From the NCBI GenBank assembly GCA_965659715.1, contig CBFHXE010000055.1, positions 1 to 16,706 of the forward strand: a stretch of DNA of 16,706 nucleotides. Reading direction: 5' to 3'. Origin of the DNA: CABZJG01 sp965659715 (GTDB lineage Bacteria > Pseudomonadota > Alphaproteobacteria > Rhodobacterales > Rhodobacteraceae). Below are positions 7,592-14,292 of the stretch, piece by piece. The translations under genes and the position numbers were made by a program. Within the stretch, counting starts at the first letter, position 1; the number at the start of each line of letters is the position of its first letter. The notes below the pieces were generated by a model. The model saw only the letters and a list, made by a program, of their open reading frames with translations. It did not search any database and was not told the origin of the DNA.

Positions 7592-7595
7592 CAAT
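7571..7595. promoter_or_regulatory. IscR type-1-like operator at the suf promoter
   Basis: The half-sites CCGACT (7575-7580) and TGTCAAC (7586-7592) flank a T-rich spacer. Aligned base by base with the 25-bp E. coli IscR type 1 consensus as I remember it, 21 positions agree. The right half coincides with the -35 of the iscR promoter, and the site directly adjoins the Irr box. Repression of its own operon by IscR is inferred. The Rhodobacterales motif may differ in detail from that of E. coli. Confidence 0.55.
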
Positions 7596-7628
7596 AAGCA
7601 AACGGCTTTTGAGGAGAGATCACAAATC

Positions 7629-8282
7629 ATGCCCGAGGTAATTTTTCCTGGCCCCGAAGGCCGTCTAGAAGGTCGTTACCACCCCCAAAAAGATCGCGAT
7701 GCCCCCATCGCCATTGTTCTACACCCCCACCCCCAATTTGGCGGTACAATGAACAATAAGGTGGTCTACAACCTGCATTATGCCTTTTTTAACATGGGTT
7801 TCACGGTTCTGCGGTTTAATTTCCGTGGCGTAGGTCGCAGCCAAGGCGAATATGATCAAGGCGTTGGCGAGTTAAGCGATGCCGCTTCTGCGTTGGATTA
7901 TCTTCAGTCAATGAATAACAATTCAAAACATTGTTGGGTGGCTGGATTTAGCTTTGGAGCGTGGATCGGCATGCAATTGTTGATGCGCAGGCCCGAGATC
8001 ACAGGTTTTATTTCCGTATCACCGCCAGCAAACATGTATGATTTTTCGTTTCTTGCCCCCTGCCCTTCATCAGGCTTGGTAATCAACGGCACAGAAGACC
8101 GCATTGCGCCGCCGGCTGATACTGTCGGTTTGGTTGATAAGCTGCATGAGCAAAAAGGGATTACGATTACTCATACCCAGCTTGAAGGCTCGGGACATTT
8201 TTTTGAAGAGCCCCATATGGACACAATGATTGATCATGTCACAGGCTATGTCAAAAGGCGTCTGACAGAAAACACGCGCTAA
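7629..8282 (+). CDS. Alpha/beta hydrolase (COG2945-like)
   Basis: This is a small cytosolic alpha/beta hydrolase, 217 residues, with no signal peptide. Residues 32-46 (HPHPQFGGTMNNKVV) form the conserved loop of the COG2945-like group and probably contribute the oxyanion hole. GFSFGAWIG places the nucleophile at S108. GTEDRIAPP gives the acid D157, and EGSGHFF gives H190, so a complete Ser-Asp-His triad is visible. The lid region is short, and the substrate is unknown; an esterase or thioesterase role is plausible. A purine-rich GAGGAGAG site (7611-7618) precedes the ATG by about 10 nt. It is divergent from iscR, and the 151-nt gap carries the suf operators, so co-regulation is possible but not shown. 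A weak plus-strand promoter might be TTGTCC (7545-7550) with TAAATT (7567-7572). Confidence 0.92.
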   Translation: MPEVIFPGPEGRLEGRYHPQKDRDAPIAIVLHPHPQFGGTMNNKVVYNLHYAFFNMGFTVLRFNFRGVGRSQGEYDQGVGELSDAASALDYLQSMNNNSKHCWVAGFSFGAWIGMQLLMRRPEITGFISVSPPANMYDFSFLAPCPSSGLVINGTEDRIAPPADTVGLVDKLHEQKGITITHTQLEGSGHFFEEPHMDTMIDHVTGYVKRRLTENTR

Positions 8283-8306
8283 CCTTGAGGGAACAAGTTA
8301 AATTCT

Positions 8307-8325
8307 GCCCCCTCAAGCAGGGGGC
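8307..8325. other. GC-rich hairpin between convergent hydrolase and mfd ends
   Basis: GCCCCCT and AGGGGGC form a perfect 7-bp stem around CAAGC. It overlaps the last codons and the stop of mfd (a proline-rich APPPA tail) and lies 25 nt past the hydrolase stop. There is no T-run on either side, so it is at best a weak bidirectional pause or terminator. Confidence 0.25.
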
Positions 8326-11300
8326 GGGGCAGAAGATTTGGCTCTTTTGGACTTGTTTTCCAAGATGACTTTTTCGGCGAGATCTTTTGCGACAGCAAAC
8401 GCACCTTTGATCTTATCGGAATCCTTTTTCCAATCGCGCCGGATGACCAGTTTGTTTTCCTTGATTTTGGCCAGCCCCCGCTGGTCTTCTAGAAACTCAA
8501 CCAACCCCTTTGGCGAGGCAAACTTGTCGTTGTGAAATTGAATGATCGCACCTTTTGGCCCGCCATCCAACTTTGCAATACCCGCTCGTTTGCACATAGA
8601 TTTTATGCGAACCACCAGCATTAACGTATTAACCTCGCGGGGCAGCTTTCCAAATCGGTCAATAAGTTCGGCGGCAAAGCCTTCCAATTCGACCTTTTTG
8701 CTGAGGCTCGACAACCGTCGATAGAGGCCCAGCCTTTCATCCAGATCAGGCACATAGCTTTCTGGAATTAACACTGAGACCCCGAGGTTGATTTGCGGCG
8801 CCCATTGATCATCCGCTTGCGATAGGCCTTCTAGTTCTCCAGCTTTGATTTTTGCGATCGCCTCTTCCAGCATCGATTGATAAAGTTCATAGCCGACCTC
8901 GCGCATTTGCCCGGACTGCTCTTCACCCAGCAAATTGCCAGCGCCTCGAATATCCAGGTCCTGCGAAGCAATCGAAAATCCGGCGCCCAGCGTATCAAGC
9001 GATCCGAGCACTCTCAGACGCTTCTGCGCCGTCGGTGTCAATTTGGCCTTGGGCTTAACGGTCACATATGCATAAGCGCGGGTTTTCGAGCGCCCGACCC
9101 GACCCCTAATTTGATAGAGCTGCGCCAACCCAAACATGTCTGCCCGGTGCACCACCATGGTGTTTGCAGTTGGAATATCCAGACCTGATTCGACGATGCT
9201 GGTGGCCAAAAGCACATCATATTTGCCGTCATAAAAAGCATTCATCCGCTCATCAAGCTGACCTGCAGCCATCTGGCCATGGGCCACAACATAGCTCAGC
9301 TCGGGAAGTTGATCTTTTAAAAACTCTTCAATTTCAGGAAGGTCACTGACCCTTGGAACGACATAAAAGGATTGCCCGCCCCGATAATGCTCTCTGAGCA
9401 ATGCTTCGCGAATGGTCACAGCATCAAATTCGCTGACATAGGTGCGAATGGACAAACGATCGACTGGCGGCGTGCCGATGATTGACAAATCTCGCACCCC
9501 AGAAAGGGATAGCTGTAACGTGCGCGGGATCGGGGTCGCGGTCAAAGTCAGCACATGAATATCCGAACGCATCTGTTTCAGCCGCTCTTTATGCTGCACA
9601 CCAAAATGTTGCTCTTCATCAATAATTAAGAGCCCTAAATTCTTGAAACGAATATTTTTTGCTAGCAATGCATGCGTGCCGATCACAACATCAACTGTTC
9701 CCGCTGCTAGGCTATCACGCGTTTGCTGAGCTTCTTTTGCCCCTATAAATCGGGACAGTTGCCGAACCTCAAGCGGAAAACCCCGAAAGCGGTCTTTGAA
9801 GCTTTTGGCATGTTGCCGGGTCAGCAATGTTGTGGGCGAAATTACCGCAACCTGTACGCCAGACATCGCGGCAACAAAGGCGGCCCGCATGGCAACTTCG
9901 GTTTTGCCAAACCCGACATCGCCGCATATCAGCCGGTCCATAGGCAAACCAGAGGTCAAATCAGACACGACCTCGGTGATTGCACTCAACTGGTCATCGG
10001 TTTCTTGGTACGGAAAACGTGCACAAAAGGCATCCCACATGCCCATGGGAGGTTCTAAAATTGGTGCTTTTCGCAATGCACGCTCTGCAGCAACGTTGAT
10101 CAGTCGCTCGGCCATATCGCGAATTCTTTGCTTTAAGCGCGCTTTTTTGGCTTGCCATGCGCCCCCGCCAAGGCGGTCCAAAAGTCCACTTTCATGGCCA
10201 AATTTACTCAGCAATTCAATATTTTCTACGGGCAAATATAGCCGCGCATTTTCTGCATATTCGAGCAAAAGGCACTCATGCGCAGCACCAGCAGCTGTGA
10301 CCACCTCTAATCCGCGATAACGGCCCACACCATGATCAACATGAACAACCAAATCCCCGACCGATAAGCTTTGGGTTTCGGTTAAGAAGTTTTCTGCCTT
10401 CCGTCGCTTTTTGGCCCGATGGATCAACCGATCCCCTAGCACGTCCTGCTCTGACACCACGGTTAAATTGTTGGTTTCAAATCCGTGCTCCAGCGCCCAA
10501 ACTGCCAAATACAGCCGCCGCTCACCCAAGCTTTTGCCGTTGGGGACGGGTACGGCGCCTTGCAGATTTTGATCTTCGAGCAACCCGCCAATACGCTCTC
10601 GAGCGCCTTCAGAATAGCTAGCAATTACCACAGGCCCCTGCGCCATTTTGGCTTTAATATGATCCGCTAAGGCGCTAAAAAGATTAATATTTTCACTTTG
10701 CCTTTCTGGCGAAAAATTGCGTCCTATGCGGCCGCCTGCGGACACCACCCCCAAACCGGTACTTTGCGGCAAGGGGTTGAACTGTAAAATACGGCGGCTT
10801 TGAAGAGCTGCATCCCATCCATCTTCATTCAGATACAAAAGCTCTGGAACAATCGGTTTATAAACCGTATCCAGACGGCTTTTTTGCGCTAAGGCGTGCT
10901 GTCTGTTTTCAAATTGGTCGACAACTATGTCCCACCGCGCTGATCGAGCAGGCATGAGCTGATCATCAAAACAGATCGTTGCTTTGGGGACATAATCAAA
11001 CAGGGTTTCAAGATGCTCGTGGAAAAACGGCAGCCAGTGCTCAACCCCTTGATATTTCCGTCCCGCACTGACGGCTTCATATAAGGGATCATCAGACCGG
11101 CCTGCTCCGAATTCAATTCGATAATTTTGCCGGAAGCGCGTGATTGCAGTCTCATCTAAAATGACCTCCGACACCGGCGCAAGTTCAATCTGTGTCAATT
11201 GCTCTGTAGTGCGCTGCGTGACAGGGTCGAACCGTCTTGCCCCATCCAGCTCATTGCCAAAAAAATCAAGCCGTATAGGACCCAAGTCGCCCGGCGCAAA

Positions 11301-11792
11301 AATATCAATAATACCTCCGCGCACCGCATATTCGCCCGCCTCCATCACTTTGGATGTTTGCACATAGCCCATCACCGATAAAAACTGGCGTAAGTTTGTG
11401 TCACTAATTTGATGGCCAACTGCGGCAATAAAGCTGGACGCTTTCAGCACAGCGCGGGCCGGCACTTTTTGCATGGCGGCATTGGCCGTTGTCAGCAGAA
11501 CAAATTGCTCTGGCATTCCATGCGCCAAGCCGGCAAGGGTTGCCATGCGGGTCGCTGAAATATCTGCATTTGGGGATACCCGATCATAGGGCATACAGTC
11601 CCAGCTTGGAAATTGAACCACCGGAACATCAGGCGCAAAAAACCTTAAAGCGTCGACCAAGGCCGTCAAACGTTTATCATCTCGTGCAATATGAACCACA
11701 GGCAAAGAACTTTGCTGCATTTCTTGCAAAATGAGCTGCGCATCATACCCTTCGGGCGCGCCGCCCACTGTAATTAAGTTCTGTTTATTCAT
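8313..11792 (-). CDS. mfd: Transcription-repair coupling factor Mfd
   Basis: Mfd is a DNA translocase that pushes stalled RNA polymerase off damaged template and recruits UvrA for nucleotide excision repair. The protein has 1159 residues, the usual length. The N-terminal UvrB-like part includes FPSWDCMPYDRVSP (61-74). The RNA-polymerase interaction domain shows VGDLVVHVDHGVGRYRGLE (around 480). Helicase motifs are GDVGFGKTE (Walker A, around 625), IIDEEQHFG (around 724), LTATPIPRTL, and RGRVGRSKTRAYAY with the TRG-type region. The C-terminal TRCF domain contains VLIPESYVPDLDERLGLYRRL (around 1010). It ends in a basic, proline-rich tail. A TTG start at 11840 would add 16 residues, but AAGGA at 11797-11801 precedes the ATG at 11792. 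The gene begins 31 nt after the small membrane gene upstream, so they probably form an operon. Confidence 0.98.
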   Translation of the reverse strand: MNKQNLITVGGAPEGYDAQLILQEMQQSSLPVVHIARDDKRLTALVDALRFFAPDVPVVQFPSWDCMPYDRVSPNADISATRMATLAGLAHGMPEQFVLLTTANAAMQKVPARAVLKASSFIAAVGHQISDTNLRQFLSVMGYVQTSKVMEAGEYAVRGGIIDIFAPGDLGPIRLDFFGNELDGARRFDPVTQRTTEQLTQIELAPVSEVILDETAITRFRQNYRIEFGAGRSDDPLYEAVSAGRKYQGVEHWLPFFHEHLETLFDYVPKATICFDDQLMPARSARWDIVVDQFENRQHALAQKSRLDTVYKPIVPELLYLNEDGWDAALQSRRILQFNPLPQSTGLGVVSAGGRIGRNFSPERQSENINLFSALADHIKAKMAQGPVVIASYSEGARERIGGLLEDQNLQGAVPVPNGKSLGERRLYLAVWALEHGFETNNLTVVSEQDVLGDRLIHRAKKRRKAENFLTETQSLSVGDLVVHVDHGVGRYRGLEVVTAAGAAHECLLLEYAENARLYLPVENIELLSKFGHESGLLDRLGGGAWQAKKARLKQRIRDMAERLINVAAERALRKAPILEPPMGMWDAFCARFPYQETDDQLSAITEVVSDLTSGLPMDRLICGDVGFGKTEVAMRAAFVAAMSGVQVAVISPTTLLTRQHAKSFKDRFRGFPLEVRQLSRFIGAKEAQQTRDSLAAGTVDVVIGTHALLAKNIRFKNLGLLIIDEEQHFGVQHKERLKQMRSDIHVLTLTATPIPRTLQLSLSGVRDLSIIGTPPVDRLSIRTYVSEFDAVTIREALLREHYRGGQSFYVVPRVSDLPEIEEFLKDQLPELSYVVAHGQMAAGQLDERMNAFYDGKYDVLLATSIVESGLDIPTANTMVVHRADMFGLAQLYQIRGRVGRSKTRAYAYVTVKPKAKLTPTAQKRLRVLGSLDTLGAGFSIASQDLDIRGAGNLLGEEQSGQMREVGYELYQSMLEEAIAKIKAGELEGLSQADDQWAPQINLGVSVLIPESYVPDLDERLGLYRRLSSLSKKVELEGFAAELIDRFGKLPREVNTLMLVVRIKSMCKRAGIAKLDGGPKGAIIQFHNDKFASPKGLVEFLEDQRGLAKIKENKLVIRRDWKKDSDKIKGAFAVAKDLAEKVILENKSKRAKSSAPPPA

Positions 11793-11796
11793 TCCG

Positions 11797-11801
11797 TCCT
11801 T
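11797..11801 (-). promoter_or_regulatory. Ribosome binding site fixing the mfd start
   Basis: AAGGA, 4 nt before the ATG at 11792 (AAGGACGGA-ATG), supports MNKQNLITVGG as the N-terminus over the longer TTG-initiated frame. Confidence 0.65.
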
Positions 11802-11823
11802 ATCTGCGCTTGCTGCCCTATCT

Positions 11824-12342
11824 TCAAAGGCCAAGTACAAGATTGTTTATATTATAGGCAAGCCCCCAGAAAGCCGTCAAAAATATGCTCAACCCCGCAA
11901 TTAAAATAGTCCAAAATCGATGCCACCAAAGAGTTCTATAGACCATATCAAAGACTGGAACAGCATCGCAGATACTGCGCGCCAACCGCAAACGCAAGTA
12001 TGCCACAAGTGTTAAAGGAACCATCAACAAAAGCAGCGCCTGAAGCGGTTCACTGTTAAAATAAAACCCTGTAAACCCACAAAACCCGAATAAAAACCCA
12101 CCCGTAATTGATAAAAACAATGACATATTAGGCGTATAGGCCGCGACAGTACGTCGAGCATGCAGCTGCAACGACATCAACAATTCATTTTGTTGCTCAT
12201 GGGATTGGGATTTAGCTTGTTGCAGCGTATGAAAGGCCACACCGAGAATGATCTGAGCGCTGATGCCCCAAACGAGTATAACCAAGACCCAATACCAAAA
12301 ACTGAAAAAAGACGTAAATTCTAGAGCCTCAAATATTAGCAC
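11824..12342 (-). CDS. Small membrane protein upstream of mfd, uncharacterised
   Basis: This is a 172-residue membrane protein with hydrophobic segments near 14-36, 74-94, 97-116 and 143-163. A polar loop (about 39-68) is rich in Gln, Ser and His, and an Arg-rich stretch YLRLRLARSI follows helix three. The N-terminal text FSFWYWVLVILVWGISAQIILGV resembles, from memory, a Rhodobacterales family that databases call 'component of SufBCD complex'. I know of no experiment behind that name, and nothing here is SufB-, SufC- or SufD-like. No ATG fits the start. GTG at 12342 is the best candidate, and its ribosome site is poor. It runs 31 nt ahead of mfd on the same strand and is divergent from hemB. 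Function is not assigned. Confidence 0.75.
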   Translation of the reverse strand: MLIFEALEFTSFFSFWYWVLVILVWGISAQIILGVAFHTLQQAKSQSHEQQNELLMSLQLHARRTVAAYTPNMSLFLSITGGFLFGFCGFTGFYFNSEPLQALLLLMVPLTLVAYLRLRLARSICDAVPVFDMVYRTLWWHRFWTILIAGLSIFLTAFWGLAYNINNLVLGL

Positions 12343-12404
12343 ATTCTCACTCGCATAAATGCTTCCTCACATCGATCTAAACTGAAATACTCAATACGCA
12401 AGCT

Positions 12405-12436
12405 GTTCGTAGAACTCAAAGACTTGTTCAAAGAAT
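12405..12436. promoter_or_regulatory. Tandem GTTC-N3-GAA palindromes upstream of hemB
   Basis: GTTC-GTA-GAAC (12405-12415) and GTTC-AAA-GAAT (12426-12436) start exactly 21 bp apart, two helical turns. They lie in the 132-nt gap between hemB and the divergent membrane gene. The spacing suggests a paired operator, but the motifs are short and I cannot name a regulator. No convincing hemB promoter was found around them. Confidence 0.25.
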
Positions 12437-12464
12437 ATATCCATGGCATTTAGAGCTGCATTAT

Positions 12465-12469
12465 GGAGA
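12465..12469 (+). promoter_or_regulatory. Ribosome binding site deciding the hemB start
   Basis: GGAGA lies 5 nt before the ATG at 12475 and would sit inside the gene if the ATG at 12463 were used. It therefore favours the 334-residue product. Confidence 0.65.
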
Positions 12470-12474
12470 CACCA

Positions 12475-13479
12475 ATGCCATCAGATAAAGTCGCCCCTTT
12501 TCCAAAAACCCGCCTTCGGCGCATTAGGCAATCCGCTGCGACACGCGCTTTGACGCGTGAGCATAGTCTATCTGTGAGTGATTTAATTTGGCCAGTTTTC
12601 ATCTGCGAGGGTGATAACATTGAACAGCCCGTCGCCTCAATGCCGGGTGTTGTGCGCCGCAGCGTCGACAAAGTCGTTGAAGCGGCCAAAGAGGCTGCGG
12701 GTCTTGGCATTCCGGCAATTTGTTTGTTCCCCTATACCAATCCAAACTTAAAAACACCTGATTGTGCCGAAGCCTGGAACCCCAAAAACCTTTCAAACCG
12801 CGCCACCCGAGCGATTAAATCGGCAGGCCTAGACATTGCCGTTATGACAGATGTGGCTTTGGATCCTTATAATTCCAATGGCCATGATGGCTTGGTGGTG
12901 GATGGCGAGGTTGTTAATGACCTGACAGTGGACGCGTTGGTCAAACAAGCCCTTTCGCAAGCAGAGGCCGGAGCAGATATCATCGGGCCTTCGGACATGA
13001 TGGATGGCCGGATCGGAGCAATCCGCACGGCTCTGGAAGAGCATGGTTTTCCAAATGTGCTTTTGCTGTCCTATGCGGCCAAATACGCAAGTGGCTTTTA
13101 TGGCCCGTTTCGCGATGCCGTTGGCGCCAGTGGCGTCTTAAAAGGGGACAAGGCCACCTATCAAATGGATCCGGCAAACGGCCAAGAAGCGCTGCGTTTG
13201 GTTGCCAGAGACCTATCTGAAGGGGCCGATATGGTGATGGTTAAACCCGGTATGCCCTATTTGGACATTTGCCACCGTGTAAAAGAGCAATTTGGCGTGC
13301 CCACTTTTGCCTATCAGGTTTCGGGTGAATACGCGATGTTACAAGCTGCTATTCAAAATGGTTGGCTCGACGGGGGCAGAGTCATTATGGAAAGCCTTTT
13401 GGCCTTCAAGCGGGCGGGCTGCGATGGAATATTGACCTATTTTGCTCTGGACATAGCGCGCAAACTTGCCAAAATCTAA
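12475..13479 (+). CDS. hemB: Porphobilinogen synthase (delta-aminolevulinate dehydratase) HemB, Mg-type
   Basis: HemB condenses two 5-aminolevulinate molecules to porphobilinogen, the second common step of heme, bacteriochlorophyll and cobalamin synthesis, in the cytosol. With the start at MPSDKVAPFP it has 334 residues. RLRR, then LSVSDLIWPVF, mark the N-terminal arm. The Schiff-base lysines are K203 (SYAAKYASGFYGPFRDA) and K257 (MVMVKPGMPYLD). The segment DVALDPYNSNGHDG (126-139) has aspartates and alanine where zinc enzymes have three cysteines (DVCLCPYTSHGHCG type), so this is the Mg2+-dependent form common in alphaproteobacteria. GPSDMMDGRIGAIR and YQVSGEY are intact. It is divergent from the mfd operon and is followed by the SYLF lipoprotein gene after 91 nt, which has its own promoter. 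Confidence 0.97.
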   Translation: MPSDKVAPFPKTRLRRIRQSAATRALTREHSLSVSDLIWPVFICEGDNIEQPVASMPGVVRRSVDKVVEAAKEAAGLGIPAICLFPYTNPNLKTPDCAEAWNPKNLSNRATRAIKSAGLDIAVMTDVALDPYNSNGHDGLVVDGEVVNDLTVDALVKQALSQAEAGADIIGPSDMMDGRIGAIRTALEEHGFPNVLLLSYAAKYASGFYGPFRDAVGASGVLKGDKATYQMDPANGQEALRLVARDLSEGADMVMVKPGMPYLDICHRVKEQFGVPTFAYQVSGEYAMLQAAIQNGWLDGGRVIMESLLAFKRAGCDGILTYFALDIARKLAKI

Positions 13480-13497
13480 CCAAATAGCTCAAGGATA

Positions 13498-13526
13498 GTG
13501 ACAGCAGGGTAATCCTCGCCTATAAA
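13498..13526 (+). promoter_or_regulatory. Predicted sigma70 promoter of the SYLF lipoprotein gene
   Basis: GTGACA (13498-13503), a 17-bp spacer and TATAAA (13521-13526) each differ from consensus by one base. A second TATAAATT copy begins at 13532, 11 bp on, and might act as an alternative -10. Transcription would begin near 13533, leaving a short leader before the ATG at 13571. Confidence 0.55.
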
Positions 13527-13570
13527 TTACTTATAAATTGGGAAAACCCAGTCATACGAGCAGGTATAAA

Positions 13571-14149
13571 ATGTTTAAACTTTTTTCGCGCCGAGTATTT
13601 GCGGCGTTATGCGTTGGTTCATACTTTGGCTTAGCAGCCTGTACTGGTGACAATTTTAACACCGATATAATCAACGAAGATGCCGTGAAAATTGATGCCC
13701 GTGTTGATGCAACGCTGGCTCAATTGTATTCGGATCACCCAAATATTAAAAATCTTGCGGATAAGTCATCCGGGATATTGGTCATGCCGCTTGTCACAGA
13801 GGCAGGCTTTGGCTTTGGCGGCTCTTACGGCCGCGGTGCGCTGCGCATTGGCAACACAAGCGTTGATTATTATTCTACGGCCTCAGCAGGATTTGGCTGG
13901 CAAGTTGGCGCCCAACAATATGCCCATGTACTGTTCTTCATAACAGAGGACGCGCTGCAAAGCTTTCGCTATTCCCAAGGCTGGGCCGTCACAGGCGATA
14001 TAGAATATGCATTCAGAGATCGCGGTGAAAACTTCCGAGCGGAAACCACGACCGCTTTGTCGCCAGTTATTGCTGTAATATTTGGCCAATCAGGGTTAAA
14101 AATTGGTGCAACGCTTGAGGGCACTAAATATACCCGAATTATACCCTAG
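13571..14149 (+). CDS. SYLF/Ysc84-domain lipoprotein
   Basis: This is a 192-residue secreted lipoprotein. The N-terminus MFKLFSRRVFAALCVGSYFGLAAC is a lipoprotein signal peptide with lipobox LAAC, so C24 should be lipidated and the protein anchored in a membrane facing the periplasm. The rest is a SYLF (Ysc84, PF04366-like) domain: KSSGILVMPLVTEAGFGFGGSYGRGALRI (65-93), YYSTASAGFGWQVGAQQY (100-117), ITEDALQSF, then AVTGDIEYAF and a closing GLKIGATLEGTKYTRI. SYLF domains bind phosphoinositides in eukaryotes, and their bacterial role is not defined. A TTG at 13538 would extend the frame by 11 residues, but the ATG at 13571 starts a clean signal peptide, and GAGCAGG precedes it. It is probably transcribed alone from the promoter at 13498. 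Confidence 0.9.
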   Translation: MFKLFSRRVFAALCVGSYFGLAACTGDNFNTDIINEDAVKIDARVDATLAQLYSDHPNIKNLADKSSGILVMPLVTEAGFGFGGSYGRGALRIGNTSVDYYSTASAGFGWQVGAQQYAHVLFFITEDALQSFRYSQGWAVTGDIEYAFRDRGENFRAETTTALSPVIAVIFGQSGLKIGATLEGTKYTRIIP

Positions 14150-14202
14150 ATTACCCTTGGTAAATTAACAGCATAAATAACAGGTTTCTCCTGCCTCTAC
14201 CA

Positions 14203-14232
14203 TTGCGCCCAAGATACATGGTCTGTTATACA
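14203..14232 (+). promoter_or_regulatory. Possible gyrA promoter
   Basis: TTGCGC (14203-14208) and TATACA (14227-14232) are separated by 18 bp in the 126-nt gap before gyrA. The -10 is good and the -35 is weak. The same gap begins with a small TTACC-CTT-GGTAA hairpin (14151-14163), too short to call a terminator. Confidence 0.35.
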
Positions 14233-14262
14233 GAAAATAACAAGATATAGACCAACATAGAG

Positions 14263-14292
14263 ATGAGCGCACCCATTGACCGATACGCCTGA
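14263..14292 (+). other. Nine-codon reading frame overlapping the gyrA start
   Basis: ATG at 14263 opens MSAPIDRYA followed by TGA at 14290, out of frame with and across the gyrA TTG. It could be chance, or it could be a leader that couples to gyrA initiation. The ribosome site is weak. Confidence 0.15.

Noticed and set aside
8307..8325. GC-rich stem as a rho-independent terminator
   Set aside because: No T-tract follows it on either strand and it lies within the mfd coding end. Kept only as a weak structural feature.
9796..10320. Long plus-strand reading frame (174 codons) inside mfd
   Set aside because: It is antisense to conserved Mfd helicase motifs and has low-complexity, Ser/Arg-rich text with no domain. 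It is a shadow frame.
12405..12429. LexA (SOS) box near hemB and the mfd operon
   Set aside because: The two GTTC words are 17 bp apart, not the 7 expected for GTTC-N7-GTTC of alphaproteobacterial LexA.
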